Positions 41,829 through 49,833 are shown, numbered from the stretch's first letter. The stretch is 64,000 nt of DNA from Streptomyces carminius (GCF_002794255.1 NZ_PGGW01000008.1:124001-188000); one strand, 5' to 3'. Notes: a model not told the origin generated them from the letters alone. A program made the numbers and translations.

Positions 41829-42221
41829 CTAGCCGCCGACCCGGACGCTCCGCTGGCCCGCGTTGACGACCGTGACCATGCCCGACCAGCGGCACACACA
41901 GGTCGAGGCGGCGGTGAGCGCGGGCTGCCGGTTGACCCGCACGGTCGGGGAGCCCGGCACCCAGGGGGCGGCGATCGCCGGGACGCAGGGCGCCGGGGTG
42001 GGCACCCCCGCCGCCGCCGCGGTGGCCGCCACCACCGCGGGGTTGAGCGGGCTGGCGCACATGCCGAACGTGGGGATGTTCACCACCGGCCGGATGTCCT
42101 GGACGGTGGCGACCGGCCGTCTCGCGGAGGTGGTGTTCCGGGGCGGTACGACCAGGACCGCCGGAGCGGCCCCGAACGAGCACCGCAGCATCGCCCCCGC
42201 GACGACGAGTTCTCTGCGCAC
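41829..42221 (-). CDS. DUF4280 PAAR-like CIS tip protein
   Basis: A 130-residue protein from the GTG at 42221, with GGAGG 5 nt upstream. The conserved DUF4280 pattern is complete: VVAGAMLRCSFGAAPAVLVV, VNIPTFGMCASPLNPAV, GVPTPAPCVPAI and WVPGSPTVRVNRQPAL. This family is a PAAR-like spike-tip protein of eCIS and some type VI systems, with paired cysteines (CSF, GMC, APC, CVC) probably binding metal. It is separated from the spike gene by about 16 kb and by the accessory genes, but is the only tip candidate in the locus. Confidence 0.85.
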   Translation of the reverse strand: MRRELVVAGAMLRCSFGAAPAVLVVPPRNTTSARRPVATVQDIRPVVNIPTFGMCASPLNPAVVAATAAAAGVPTPAPCVPAIAAPWVPGSPTVRVNRQPALTAASTCVCRWSGMVTVVNAGQRSVRVGG

Positions 42222-42391
42222 TGTCCCTCCTGGGGAATCGGGTTCGCGGACGCGGAGCCCTCCGGTCACGCGGGGCTGCCCCGCGGGGTGCCCCGGTACT
42301 CGTTCCGGGCCGGTCCGTTCTCCAGGACTACGGGACGGGGCGGCGGGGCGGAAGGGGCACCGGGGCATCCCGCGGGGCAGTCCCGCCCCGT

Positions 42392-42443
42392 ACGGCGCGG
42401 CGGTGGCCCGGATCCGTCCGGATCCGGGCCACCGCCGCGCCGT
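42392..42443. terminator. 24-bp perfect hairpin after the ctaG unit
   Basis: Arms 42392-42415 and 42420-42443 with a 4-nt loop. It follows the small membrane gene that ends at 42466 and precedes the PAAR-like gene on the same strand, so it isolates the two transcripts. Confidence 0.85.
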
Positions 42444-42465
42444 CGTGCCGCTGCCCGCCGGGCCG

Positions 42466-42624
42466 TCAGCGCTCCCGCGCGGTGACCATGCCCAGCGTCA
42501 CCAGTACCAGGACCACCCAGGCGAACCACACCCATCCGCTGCCGCCCAGCGCCACGGAATAGGCGGTCGCCAGCACCAGAGCGGCCACGGTGGTCACGGT
42601 CATGGCCTTCGCCGTGTCCGGCAT
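42466..42624 (-). CDS. small two-helix membrane protein
   Basis: About 52 residues from the ATG at 42624 (MPDTAKAMTVTTVAALVLAT). Two hydrophobic segments are clear, the second being GWVWFAWVVLVLVTLGMV. An alternative GTG at 42684 overlaps the CtaG stop (GTGA) and would give 72 residues; I prefer the ATG because the longer leader is Arg/Pro-rich and unlike membrane protein N-termini. I recognise the pattern as a common small actinobacterial protein of unknown function. It is probably co-transcribed with ctaG. Confidence 0.7.
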   Translation of the reverse strand: MPDTAKAMTVTTVAALVLATAYSVALGGSGWVWFAWVVLVLVTLGMVTARER

Positions 42625-42680
42625 CGCCCACACCTTCCTCCCGGTCGGCGGACGGTGCCGCGCCGTGCCGTCCCGGCGCG

Positions 42681-43646
42681 TCACCGTCCGCGTGTCTGCA
42701 ACGACGCCAGGTAGGCGTTGTAGGCCGCCAGTTCCCGGTCGCCGTTCCGGTCGGCGGCCCGGTCACTGCGCCGGGCCTGCCGTTGTTCGGAGAAGTACCA
42801 CTGGAAGACGAGGGCAATCAGCACGAGGACCGACGGAATCTCACTGAAGGCCCAGGCGATGCCGCCCGCCGCGTGCTGGTCGGCCAGCGCGTCGACCCCC
42901 AGCGAGGCGGGCGGGTCCGCGTACGTGCTCACCATCGGGGCGCTCGCCATCATCAGCGCGATGCCGAAGAAGGCGTGGAAGGGCATGCCGGCGAACAGCT
43001 CCAGCATCCGCATCACGTAGCCCGGGCGGTTCGGTCCCGGGTCCACGCCCATGATCGGCCAGAAGAAGACCAGTCCCACCGCGAGGAAGTGCACCATCAT
43101 CGCGATGTGCCCGGGCCCCGAGCCCATCAGGAAGTCGAACAGCGGGGTGAAGTACAGCGCGTACAGGCTGGCGATGAACATCGGGATGGTGAACGCCGGG
43201 TGGGTGATCACCTTCATGTAGCGGCTGTGCAGCACGGCGACCAGCGTCTCGCGCGGACCCCGGCGGCCCCGGCCGGCGGCCGGGAGGGCGCGCAGGGCCA
43301 GGGTGACCGGCGCGCCCAGCAGCACCAGGATCGGCGACAGCATGCTGAGCACCATGTGCTGCACCATGTGGACGCTGAACAGCACCATGCCGTAGTCGTT
43401 GAGAGCCGTGCACATCACCAGCGCGACCGTCAGCACACCCAGCGCGAAGGCGACCGTGCGGCCCGCCGGCCAGGAGTCGCCGCGCCGCCGCAGCCGCAGC
43501 ACGCCCCAGCCGTAGAGGGCCAGCGCGAGCAGGCAGCCGACCAGGAAGAACGGCTCGCCGGAGAACTCCAGACCACGCCCGAGAGTGAACGGCGGCAGAT
43601 CCGTCGCCGTGCCGTGTCCGTCGTGGTCCATCCGCAGCTCTCCCAT
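42681..43646 (-). CDS. CtaG-type cytochrome c oxidase assembly protein
   Basis: A 321-residue polytopic protein of the caa3_CtaG family (about seven helices). Signature parts are MVLFSVHMVQHMVLSMLSPI (conserved His residues), LGAPVTLALRALP, HPAFTIPMFIASLYALYFTP, MMVHFLAVGLVFFWPIMGVD and FHAFFGIALMMAS. The family is required for assembly or copper delivery of caa3-type oxidase in Bacillus. The N-terminus carries MDHDGHG, a possible metal-binding His cluster. It starts at 43646; an internal ATG at 43631 is possible. Confidence 0.88.
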   Translation of the reverse strand: MGELRMDHDGHGTATDLPPFTLGRGLEFSGEPFFLVGCLLALALYGWGVLRLRRRGDSWPAGRTVAFALGVLTVALVMCTALNDYGMVLFSVHMVQHMVLSMLSPILVLLGAPVTLALRALPAAGRGRRGPRETLVAVLHSRYMKVITHPAFTIPMFIASLYALYFTPLFDFLMGSGPGHIAMMVHFLAVGLVFFWPIMGVDPGPNRPGYVMRMLELFAGMPFHAFFGIALMMASAPMVSTYADPPASLGVDALADQHAAGGIAWAFSEIPSVLVLIALVFQWYFSEQRQARRSDRAADRNGDRELAAYNAYLASLQTRGR

Positions 43647-43676
43647 ACCGTGCCGATCCGCTCGAACCAGAGTAGA

Positions 43677-43710
43677 ACCGCCCCCGGCCGGAGCTCCGGC
43701 CGGGGGCGGT
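43677..43710. terminator. 34-bp perfect palindrome after gatD
   Basis: A self-complementary sequence with 17-nt arms and no loop, 15 bp after the GatD stop and 30 bp before the ctaG start on the same strand. It is a strong intrinsic hairpin separating two minus-strand units. Confidence 0.85.
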
Positions 43711-43725
43711 GTGCGGACGTGCGGG

Positions 43726-44454
43726 TCAGGCCGGCTGGGTGGCCGCCGCGATCCGCTCGGCGCGCAGTGCCTCGTACCAGCGGTCCTCCACCGGCGGCAG
43801 CGCGTTCACGTCCAGCGCCAGCTTGACCAGCAGGTCCGCGATCTGCGGGTTCCTGGCCAGTACCGGCCCGTGCATGTAGGTGCCGAAGACGGTGCCGTTC
43901 CAGGCACCCTCGGTGCCGTCGCCGGTGCCGTTCCCCCTGCCCAGCCGGACCCGGGCCAGCGGCCGGGCCGTCGGGCCCAGATGGGTGATGCCCTGGTGGT
44001 TCTCGAACCCGGTGAGCTGGGGCAGCCCCAGCCGCTCGTCGATGTCGGCCAGGACGTCACCGACGCACCGCTCGCCCTCGCCGCGGGTGCTGGTCACGTC
44101 CAGCAGCCCGAGCCCCGGCTCGCGCTGCCCGAGGTCGTTGACGAACTCGCGGCCCAGGATCTGGTAGCCGGCACACACCGAGAAGACGATCGCGCCGTTG
44201 TCCACGGCCCGGTTCAGCCCGCCGTCACGCCGCAGCCGCTCGGCCGCCAGCCGCTGCGGACGGTCCTCGCCGCCGCCGATCAGGTAGATGTCACCGGAGG
44301 TGGGGATCGGCTGGTCGGAGCGGACGTCCGTCCGGTGCACCCCCAGCCCGCGCTGCTGGGCGCGCCGCTCCACCACCAGTACGTTGCCCTGGTCGCCGTA
44401 GGTGCTCAGCAGGTCCGGGTAGACCCACACCAGCCGAAGGCCGCTCTCGCTCAT
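43726..44454 (-). CDS. gatD: lipid II isoglutaminyl synthase, glutaminase subunit GatD
   Basis: A 242-residue class I glutamine amidotransferase-like protein. RLVWVYPDLLSTYGDQGNVL, GDIYLIGGGEDRPQRLAAE, the nucleophile Cys94 in IVFSVCAGYQILGREF and the catalytic His in GTYMHGPVLARNP are the GatD hallmarks. It releases ammonia from glutamine for its partner MurT, which amidates the D-Glu of lipid II. It starts at 44454, 95 nt after murT, in the usual murT-gatD order. Confidence 0.95.
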   Translation of the reverse strand: MSESGLRLVWVYPDLLSTYGDQGNVLVVERRAQQRGLGVHRTDVRSDQPIPTSGDIYLIGGGEDRPQRLAAERLRRDGGLNRAVDNGAIVFSVCAGYQILGREFVNDLGQREPGLGLLDVTSTRGEGERCVGDVLADIDERLGLPQLTGFENHQGITHLGPTARPLARVRLGRGNGTGDGTEGAWNGTVFGTYMHGPVLARNPQIADLLVKLALDVNALPPVEDRWYEALRAERIAAATQPA

Positions 44455-44549
44455 GTTCGCCGTCCTCGCCGTGCCGGGGTTCGAAGGGATCGGAAGGGAT
44501 CGAAAGGGGGGTGAAAGAGGGGGTAGGAATCCGGAGGGTGTCCGGGGGG

Positions 44550-45788
44550 TCAGTTGCCGACAACGCGGCGCAGGTCCTGGAACGCGGTGTAGTTCGCGAT
44601 CGCCTCGATCCGGCCGGGCGGGCACTGACGTACGGCCTCGGCGGCGTTCTGGCACACCTGGAAGTCGACGCCCGCGACCTCCAGCCGGACCGCCAGGTCC
44701 AGCTTGCGGTCGCCGATCACGCAGATGGGGTGCCCGGCCAGCCGGGAGTAGTCCACGTCCCACAGCCAGGAGGTGTCGGTGCCGTCCGCGCCGCGGGCGT
44801 TGACCGCCAGGATGACGGGCGAGGGCGGGGCGTCGATCAGCGAGAAGGTCTCCAGCCAGCCGGCCGGGTTCTTGGCCAGCAGCAGCCTGATCTGGCGGCC
44901 CTGGTAGGAGACCACGTCGTAGCGGCCCGCCACCGCGGTGACCGAGTACATCCGCTCCAGTGCCACCTGGGGCGGTACGCCGAAGGCGGCGGCGACGGCC
45001 GCGGAGGTGGTGGCGTTGGCCTTGTTCGCGCGGCCGGGGAGCTGGAGGTGGATCGGCCAGGCCGAGCCGTGCGGATCCAGCACGTGGTCGCCCGACAGCG
45101 CCCAGGTCGGGGTGGGACGGCGGAAACCGCACTCCCCGCAGAACCAGTCGTCGCCCGGCCGCTGCATCACACCGCCGCAGGCCGGGCAGGACCAGGCGTC
45201 GTCCTTCCACTCCTGGCCGGCGGCCACCCACACCACGTTGGGGGAGGAGGACGCGGCCCACACCACCAGCGGGTCGTCGGCGTTCGCGATGATCACGGCC
45301 TTGGACCCGGACAGGCCCTCACGCCACCGTTCGGCCAGCATCCGGGTCTCGGCGGCGCGGTCGAGCTGGTCCCGGGAGAGGTTGAGCAGGGCGATGGCCT
45401 TGGGGGTCACGTCGCGGGCGACCGTCGCCAGGTACTTCTCGTCGACCTCGATGACGCCGTAGCGCGCGTCACCGCTGCCGGCGAGCGCCGCTGTGATGCC
45501 CGCGGGCATGTTGGCGCCCAGCGCGTTGGAGACGACCGGGCCCGCGGCCCGCAGGGCCTCGGCGATCAGCCGGGTCGTGGTGGTCTTGCCGTTGGTCGCC
45601 GACACCAGGACGACGTCCAGGTTCTGTGCCAGTCGGGCCAGCAGGTCGGGATCGAGTCTGAGCGCCACCTTTCCGCCGATCACCGATCCGCTGCCCCGGC
45701 CCGCGGCTCGCGACACCGCCGCAGCGGCCTTGCCGGCCGTCACGGCCAACTTGGACCGTGGCGGCAGCGGTTCCGTGTTCCCTGCCAT
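44550..45788 (-). CDS. murT: lipid II isoglutaminyl synthase, ATPase subunit MurT
   Basis: A 412-residue Mur-ligase-like protein. The P-loop is SATNGKTTTTRLIAEALRAA near 64-83. A DVTPKAIALLNLSRDQLDR motif and a MurT-specific zinc ribbon follow (CPACGG and CGECG, about 205-225). The C-terminal DUF1727 domain contains TSWLWDVDYSRLAGHPICVI with the catalytic Asp. With GatD it converts glutamate to isoglutamine in lipid II, an essential step in many Gram-positives. The ATG is at 45788. Confidence 0.95.
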   Translation of the reverse strand: MAGNTEPLPPRSKLAVTAGKAAAAVSRAAGRGSGSVIGGKVALRLDPDLLARLAQNLDVVLVSATNGKTTTTRLIAEALRAAGPVVSNALGANMPAGITAALAGSGDARYGVIEVDEKYLATVARDVTPKAIALLNLSRDQLDRAAETRMLAERWREGLSGSKAVIIANADDPLVVWAASSSPNVVWVAAGQEWKDDAWSCPACGGVMQRPGDDWFCGECGFRRPTPTWALSGDHVLDPHGSAWPIHLQLPGRANKANATTSAAVAAAFGVPPQVALERMYSVTAVAGRYDVVSYQGRQIRLLLAKNPAGWLETFSLIDAPPSPVILAVNARGADGTDTSWLWDVDYSRLAGHPICVIGDRKLDLAVRLEVAGVDFQVCQNAAEAVRQCPPGRIEAIANYTAFQDLRRVVGN

Positions 45789-45985
45789 CGTCCTTGTCCC
45801 TCCTTGCCCCTGGATCGGGCCTCAGCCTACCGAGGTCCGCTCCCGTCCCCGAATCGTGCCACCCGGGATGATCACCGCAGTGCGGGACATGACGACCGTG
45901 CGGCGCGGCGCAGCCGCGGAGGTTCCGCTTCCGCCCGTCCCGTGCGGCGGTTGCCGGGAGGGGCCGGGGAGGCCCGGCCGGAGGG

Positions 45986-46627
45986 TCAGAAACCGGGGCC
46001 GCCCGCCCGGTCGTCCGCCGTGGCCAGGCCGCCCCACAGCAGGTCCGCCAACTGCCGTACCAGCAGGTCGCGGGGGTAGGGCCGCTCGCGCAGCCACCAG
46101 TCCCCGGCCGCGTACATCATGCCGACGATGCCGTGGCCCCAGATCCGGGCCCGCTCTCCGTCCCCGGGGCCCAGGTCGACGCGTTCGGCGATCACCGTGG
46201 CCAGTTCCTCGCCGAGCCGCCGCAGCAGCGGGGCCGAGTGCCGGCCGACGTCGAAGCCGCGGTCCCCGCCGGGATGCTCGGCGGGGTGCATCAGGAAGCG
46301 GTAGACCTGCGGGCGGGCCTCGATGGCGGACAGATACGTGTCCAGGGCGGCCGCCACCCGCTCGCGCCGGTCACGGGGCGCGTCCAGCGCGGCCCGCAGC
46401 GCGTCCACCAGGGCGTCGGTGTGCCGGACGGCCAGGGCCCGGTACAGCCCGCCCTTGTCGCCGAAGTGCCGGTACAGGATGGGCTTGGTGATCCCGGCCT
46501 CGGCGGCGATGGCGTTCATCGAGGCGCCGGGTCCGTCCCGGAGCACCACGCGCTCGGCGGCCTCCAGCAGTTCCCTGCGGCGGCGTTCCGTGGCGGTGCG
46601 CCGGCCCTCCCGCTGTGTGGTCCCCAT
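45986..46627 (-). CDS. TetR-family transcriptional repressor
   Basis: A 213-residue protein. The N-terminal HTH is ATERRRRELLEAAERVVLRD, then GASMNAIAAEAGITKPILYR, then HFGDKGGLYRAL. The C-terminal ligand domain is all-helical (VAAALDTYLSAIEARPQVYR). It is divergent from an acyl-CoA dehydrogenase with a clear palindrome between them, so it probably represses that gene and itself and responds to an acyl-CoA or fatty-acid-derived ligand. It starts at 46627. Confidence 0.92.
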   Translation of the reverse strand: MGTTQREGRRTATERRRRELLEAAERVVLRDGPGASMNAIAAEAGITKPILYRHFGDKGGLYRALAVRHTDALVDALRAALDAPRDRRERVAAALDTYLSAIEARPQVYRFLMHPAEHPGGDRGFDVGRHSAPLLRRLGEELATVIAERVDLGPGDGERARIWGHGIVGMMYAAGDWWLRERPYPRDLLVRQLADLLWGGLATADDRAGGPGF

Positions 46628-46716
46628 GCCCTGGTCTCCCCGTCCGCGGCCGCTCACCGTCACCTGAGCGCAACGTAACACCCCTGGAGCGCGGTGGAGC
46701 TGTCCGGAACAGGAGC

Positions 46717-46753
46717 TTGACAGCGGACCAGTGGGTAACATATCTCTGTTACC
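46717..46753 (+). promoter_or_regulatory. TetR operator and acyl-CoA dehydrogenase promoter
   Basis: TTGACA at 46717-46722 and TATCTC at 46741-46746 (18-bp spacer) form a promoter. Over the -10 lies the perfect palindrome GGTAACA-N6-TGTTACC (46734-46753). A second, partly overlapping repeat GTTAC-N5-GTAAC follows (46748-46762). A repressor bound here would block polymerase directly. Confidence 0.8.
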
Positions 46754-46780
46754 GCCAGTAACAACGGATGGAGGGCCTCC

Positions 46781-48040
46781 ATGGGGGAGTTCGCGCTCGA
46801 CCTCGGCGACGACCAGAAGGCGGTACGGGACTGGGTCCACGGCTTCGCGGCCGATGTCATACGCCCCGCCGCCGCGGAGTGGGACGAGCGCGAGGAGACC
46901 CCGTGGCCCGTCATCCAGGAGGCGGCCAAGATCGGCCTGTACTCGCTGGACTTCTACGCACAGCAGTACTTCGACCCCACCGGCCTGGGCATCCCGGTGG
47001 TCATGGAGGAACTGTTCTGGGGCGACGCGGGCATCGGTCTGTCGATCGTCGGCACCGCGCTGGCCGCCGTCGGCGTCCTCGCCAACGGCACCGAGGAGCA
47101 GATCGGCACCTGGATCCCGCAGATGTACGGCGACGAGAACGACGTGAAGGTCGCCGCCTTCTGCTCCTCCGAGCCGGACGCCGGCTCGGACGTCTCCGCG
47201 ATGCGCACCCGCGCGGTCTACGACGAGGCCGCGGACGAGTGGGTGCTCAACGGCACCAAGACCTGGGTGACCAACGGCGGCATCGCGGGCGTCCATGTCG
47301 TCGTCGCCGTCGTCGATCCCGGACTCGGCGCCAAGGGGCACGCCTCCTTCGTCGTGCCGCCGGGCACCCCCGGCCTGTCCCAGGGGCAGAAGTTCAAGAA
47401 GCACGGCATCCGCGCCTCCCACACGGCCGAGGTCGTCCTGGACGGCGTCCGCGTCCCGGGCCACTGCCTGCTGGGCGGCAAGGAGAAGCTCGACGAGCGC
47501 CTCGCCCGCGCCCGCGAGCGCGCGAAGCGGGGGAAGGCCGGGGTGGGGGCACCCCCGGCCGAAGGCCGGGGGAGCGTGCGGAACGCCGCGATGGCCACCT
47601 TCGAGGCCTCCCGCCCGGCCGTGGGCGCCCAGGCCGTCGGCATCGCCCGCGCCGCGTACGAGGTCGCGCTGGATTACGCCAGGACCCGGGTCCAGTTCGG
47701 CCGCCCGATCATCGACAACCAGGGCATCGCCTTCCAGCTCGCCGACATGCGCACCCGCATCGACGCCGCCCGGCTGCTCGTGTGGCGGGCCTCGTGGATG
47801 GCGGCGGCGGGCAAGCCCTTCGAGGCCGCCGAGGGCTCGATGTCCAAGCTGTTCGCCGGGGAGACGGCCAAGGCCGTCACCGCCCAGGCGATCCAGATCC
47901 TCGGCGGCAACGGCTTCACCCGGGAGTACCCGGTGGAGCGGATGCACCGGGACGCCGCCATCTACTCGATCTTCGAGGGCACCAGCGAGATCCAGCGGCT
48001 GGTCGTCGCCCGCACCATCTCGGGCGTGCACATCCGCTGA
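46781..48040 (+). CDS. acyl-CoA dehydrogenase
   Basis: A 419-residue FAD enzyme oxidising acyl-CoA to enoyl-CoA. Visible: [20 protein letters not shown] (substrate/FAD site), [59 protein letters not shown], and the C-terminal [38 protein letters not shown], where the Glu of YSIFEGT is the expected catalytic base. Between residues about 240 and 268 the sequence carries an unusual insertion ([19 protein letters not shown]) encoded by a GC-rich hairpin element (47540-47578). It is probably fatty-acid catabolic and TetR-controlled. Confidence 0.93.
   Translation: MGEFALDLGDDQKAVRDWVHGFAADVIRPAAAEWDEREETPWPVIQEAAKIGLYSLDFYAQQYFDPTGLGIPVVMEELFWGDAGIGLSIVGTALAAVGVLANGTEEQIGTWIPQMYGDENDVKVAAFCSSEPDAGSDVSAMRTRAVYDEAADEWVLNGTKTWVTNGGIAGVHVVVAVVDPGLGAKGHASFVVPPGTPGLSQGQKFKKHGIRASHTAEVVLDGVRVPGHCLLGGKEKLDERLARARERAKRGKAGVGAPPAEGRGSVRNAAMATFEASRPAVGAQAVGIARAAYEVALDYARTRVQFGRPIIDNQGIAFQLADMRTRIDAARLLVWRASWMAAAGKPFEAAEGSMSKLFAGETAKAVTAQAIQILGGNGFTREYPVERMHRDAAIYSIFEGTSEIQRLVVARTISGVHIR
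47540..47578. repeat. hairpin repeat element inside the acyl-CoA dehydrogenase gene
   Basis: A 39-bp segment contains the near-perfect hairpin ccccggcc-gaa-ggccgggg preceded by ggtgggggcacc. From memory it resembles a short interspersed repeat common in Streptomyces chromosomes. It adds about a dozen residues in frame to a surface region before the [15 protein letters not shown] segment, without breaking the gene. Confidence 0.6.
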
Positions 48041-48090
48041 ACTCCGCCGGGCCACCACCGCGGGGCGGCCGCGGCGCGCCGTTCCGGGAG

Positions 48091-48120
48091 CGGGGCCGGG
48101 CCGCATGCGGCCCGGCCCCG
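48091..48120. terminator. 30-bp perfect palindrome after acyl-CoA dehydrogenase
   Basis: 15-nt arms centred on GCATGC, 50 bp after the stop codon. It is the intrinsic terminator of the acyl-CoA dehydrogenase gene. Confidence 0.85.
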
Positions 48121-48414
48121 TCCGCGTGCGCGCCCGGCGGGCGTGGTGCCCCGGAGCCGGGGCATCCGGGTGGCTCCGTCCGACGGGGTGTCATGCCGCC
48201 GCCGGGTGACGGTTCCCGCGCGGAACGGTGCCGGATTCACCCGACACGCGGGCAGCCATTCGGGGTGACGGGGCTCACCCGCGCCGGGCCCGCGCGGGAT
48301 TCCGCGCACCCTTTCCACGCCTCCGGACAAGGTGTCAAAAGCCCCTGATCAAAGGTCGTTTCATGCGGTAACCAACCGGCCGGTGAAGCGGTTCCGCGGC
48401 CGGATTGCGCAGGA

Positions 48415-48428
48415 GTGAAGAAGTTCAC
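48415..48428 (+). promoter_or_regulatory. Crp-like binding site upstream of the riboswitch
   Basis: GTGA-N6-TCAC (gtgaagaagttcac), flanked as aGTGA...TCACa, matches the general Crp/FNR half-sites and is close to the Streptomyces Crp consensus. It lies about 100 bp before the riboswitch, upstream of a likely promoter. In Streptomyces, cell-wall hydrolase genes of this kind have been linked to Crp. Confidence 0.5.
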
Positions 48429-48520
48429 AGAAAGCCTTCAGTCTTCGAAATCGCGCCGTTCTTGACGCAGTATCCGTAAGCGTTGCCAAGTCCCCGTCAC
48501 ACGGCGGGGCGGTCCGGGCG

Positions 48521-48690
48521 GACGCCGAGTCCTGCCGCCACCCGGGCGAGAGACGAACCACAACGGATCGGCAGGAGCGGGAGACCCGAGCAAGGCGGGC
48601 CGTGTCCCACGCGGCCCTTGGGGTGAAGCCACTTCGGTGGCCGGGCAACTTCGCCGGCCCGAACCCGACAGGTCATCTTTCGCAGGCGGA
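48521..48690 (+). promoter_or_regulatory. c-di-AMP (ydaO/yuaA) riboswitch
   Basis: Conserved blocks of the ydaO motif appear in order. P1 5' strand gacgccgag is at 48521. P2 is cctgccg paired with cggcagg (48571 on). Then come gagcgggagaccc, ggggtgaagcc (48620-48630), gccgggcaacttcgccggc, and cccgaacccgacaggtc followed by tttcgcaggcg, whose end closes P1. The ribosome site and start of an NlpC/P60 hydrolase follow directly. In the known class, c-di-AMP binding turns expression off, linking wall hydrolysis to osmotic signalling. Confidence 0.9.
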
Positions 48691-48707
48691 TGACGAAGGG
48701 TCAGTTC

Positions 48708-49181
48708 ATGTCCGCGTACGCACGTATACCGGGACTCGCCTCCCGGGCCGCCGTCACCTCCGCCGTCACCGTGGCGACGCTGGCGGGGGCGGCACTGGTG
48801 CCGAACGCCACTCCCGAGGCCGAGGCCGCCACCCCGGCAGGCAAGGCCCTCAAGGTCGCGGCCGCCAAGAAGGGCGCGCCGTACAAGTACGGCGCCGCGG
48901 GGCCGAGGCGCTTCGACTGCTCGGGACTCACCCAGTACTCGTACAAGAAGGCGGGCAAGAAACTGCCGCGCACCGCGGCTGCCCAGTACAACCGCAGCAA
49001 GAAGGTCTCCGTCAAGTCGCGCAAGAAGGGCGACCTGGTGTTCTTCCACTCCGGCGGCCGTGTCTACCACGTCGGCATCTATGCCGGCAGCGGAAAGATC
49101 TGGCATTCCCCGAAGCCGGGGAAGACCGTCCGGAAGGAAAAGATCTGGACCAAGAGCGTGCGGTACGGGCGGGTGAGGTAA
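48708..49181 (+). CDS. secreted NlpC/P60 (C40) peptidoglycan hydrolase
   Basis: A 157-residue protein from the ATG at 48708 (GAAGGG 8 nt upstream; an ATG at 48690 is less likely). A signal peptide with AAVTSAVTVATLAGAALVPN ends near AEAA. The NlpC/P60 domain has the catalytic Cys in RRFDCSGLTQYSY, the His in YHVGIYAG and the third polar residue in IWHSP. It cleaves D-Glu-meso-DAP stem peptides in related enzymes. The positively charged surface (KKVSVKSRKKGD) would bind the wall. Control by the c-di-AMP riboswitch is evident from the leader. Confidence 0.92.
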   Translation: MSAYARIPGLASRAAVTSAVTVATLAGAALVPNATPEAEAATPAGKALKVAAAKKGAPYKYGAAGPRRFDCSGLTQYSYKKAGKKLPRTAAAQYNRSKKVSVKSRKKGDLVFFHSGGRVYHVGIYAGSGKIWHSPKPGKTVRKEKIWTKSVRYGRVR

Positions 49182-49237
49182 ACCGGGCCGGCCCCGGTCC
49201 GGCCCGCGAGGCCCGGGTGCCTCCGGGAGCCGGGAAC

Positions 49238-49273
49238 GACGGCGCGCCACGGGAGAACCCCGTGGCGCGCCGT
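49238..49273. terminator. 16-bp hairpin after the NlpC/P60 gene
   Basis: Arms 49238-49253 and 49258-49273 with the 4-nt loop agaa; perfect pairing. It lies 57 bp after the stop codon. Confidence 0.85.
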
Positions 49274-49385
49274 CCGGCTTTCCGGCCCGGCCGCGCCCGC
49301 GGTGGTGCCGGGTGCGGGGAGGGAGGCCGCGGACGGACGCATCCCGACTGTGACCATCGCCCGCAGCGGGGTACAGGTAGGGACC

Positions 49386-49769
49386 ATGAGCACTGTGCAG
49401 AACGAAGAGAGCGCCAGCCTTGTCGAGATCGAGCTGCCCGACTGCACCGCCTCGGACGCCGCGGCGGTCTTCGCCGTGCTGAGGTCGGCGTTCCCGCGGT
49501 CGCCCCAGTTGGGGGACGGCCGGGAGCAGGACGGCGGGGGCGGCGGGGAGAAGCGGAAGTTCTGGGTGGGGACGGTCGACGTCAGCACACACGGGGAGGT
49601 CGACTGCGCCCTGGAGCTGAAGGAGTCCACCGAGGCGGACATCAGCGGCAGTCCCGACTCGGTCCGGCAGGTCCAGGAGACGTTGTCCGGCTACTACGAC
49701 GTCACCGCCGAGCCCCGCGTCTCCGGTGATCAGGAGGTGGAGGTAAGGCTGCGGCTCACCCAGCGGTGA
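49386..49769 (+). CDS. hypothetical 127-residue protein
   Basis: Starts at the ATG at 49386 (MSTVQNEESASLVEIELPDC). It is acidic, with alternating strand-like segments (KFWVGTVDVSTHGEVDCALE and YYDVTAEPRVSGDQEVEVRL) and an EQDGGGGGEKR linker. No signal peptide, helix bundle or known motif is visible. Its start is preceded only by a weak site (ggtagggacc). A strong hairpin follows its stop. I do not recognise the family; it could be a small soluble regulator or binding protein. Confidence 0.65.
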   Translation: MSTVQNEESASLVEIELPDCTASDAAAVFAVLRSAFPRSPQLGDGREQDGGGGGEKRKFWVGTVDVSTHGEVDCALELKESTEADISGSPDSVRQVQETLSGYYDVTAEPRVSGDQEVEVRLRLTQR

Positions 49770-49791
49770 CCGGGCCCGGGAACGGCGACAC

Positions 49792-49833
49792 CAGGGTGCC
49801 CTCCGGCCGCTGACCCGGCCGGAGGGCACCCTG
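49792..49833. terminator. 17-bp hairpin terminator
   Basis: Perfect arms 49792-49808 and 49817-49833 around an 8-nt loop, 23 bp after the hypothetical gene stop. Typical actinobacterial terminator. Confidence 0.9.

Larger units (their letters stand above)
19595..42221. other. contractile injection system (Streptomyces-type eCIS) locus
   Basis: This region contains a full set of phage-tail-like parts: sheath, two tube proteins, spike, LysM tube-initiator protein, gp25-like protein, two wedge proteins, AAA+ ATPase, Pvc16-like protein and a PAAR-like tip. It contains no capsid, portal, terminase, lysis or integrase genes and no recognisable tail fibre. Streptomyces CIS of this class have been reported to act inside the producing cell and in cell death and development. 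The core runs 36177 to 19595 on the minus strand with overlapping genes. Accessory genes are at 36194-42221. Confidence 0.93.
48041..48520. other. long intergenic region before the NlpC/P60 gene
   Basis: 480 bp with no gene. It holds the terminator at 48091-48120, a Crp-like site at 48415-48428, and a possible promoter around ttcttgacgcagtatc (48457-48475), just ahead of the riboswitch. The stretch 48150-48400 shows nothing I can name. Confidence 0.6.

Noticed and set aside
19595..42221. Prophage
   Set aside because: Tail-like parts are present, but there is no capsid, portal, terminase, lysis, integrase or attachment repeat, and the AAA+ ATPase, DUF4255 and DUF4280 genes mark a contractile injection system.
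45986..48106. 706-codon minus-strand frame ending with the TetR
   Set aside because: The N-terminal 493 codons are antisense to acyl-CoA dehydrogenase; the TetR starts at 46627.
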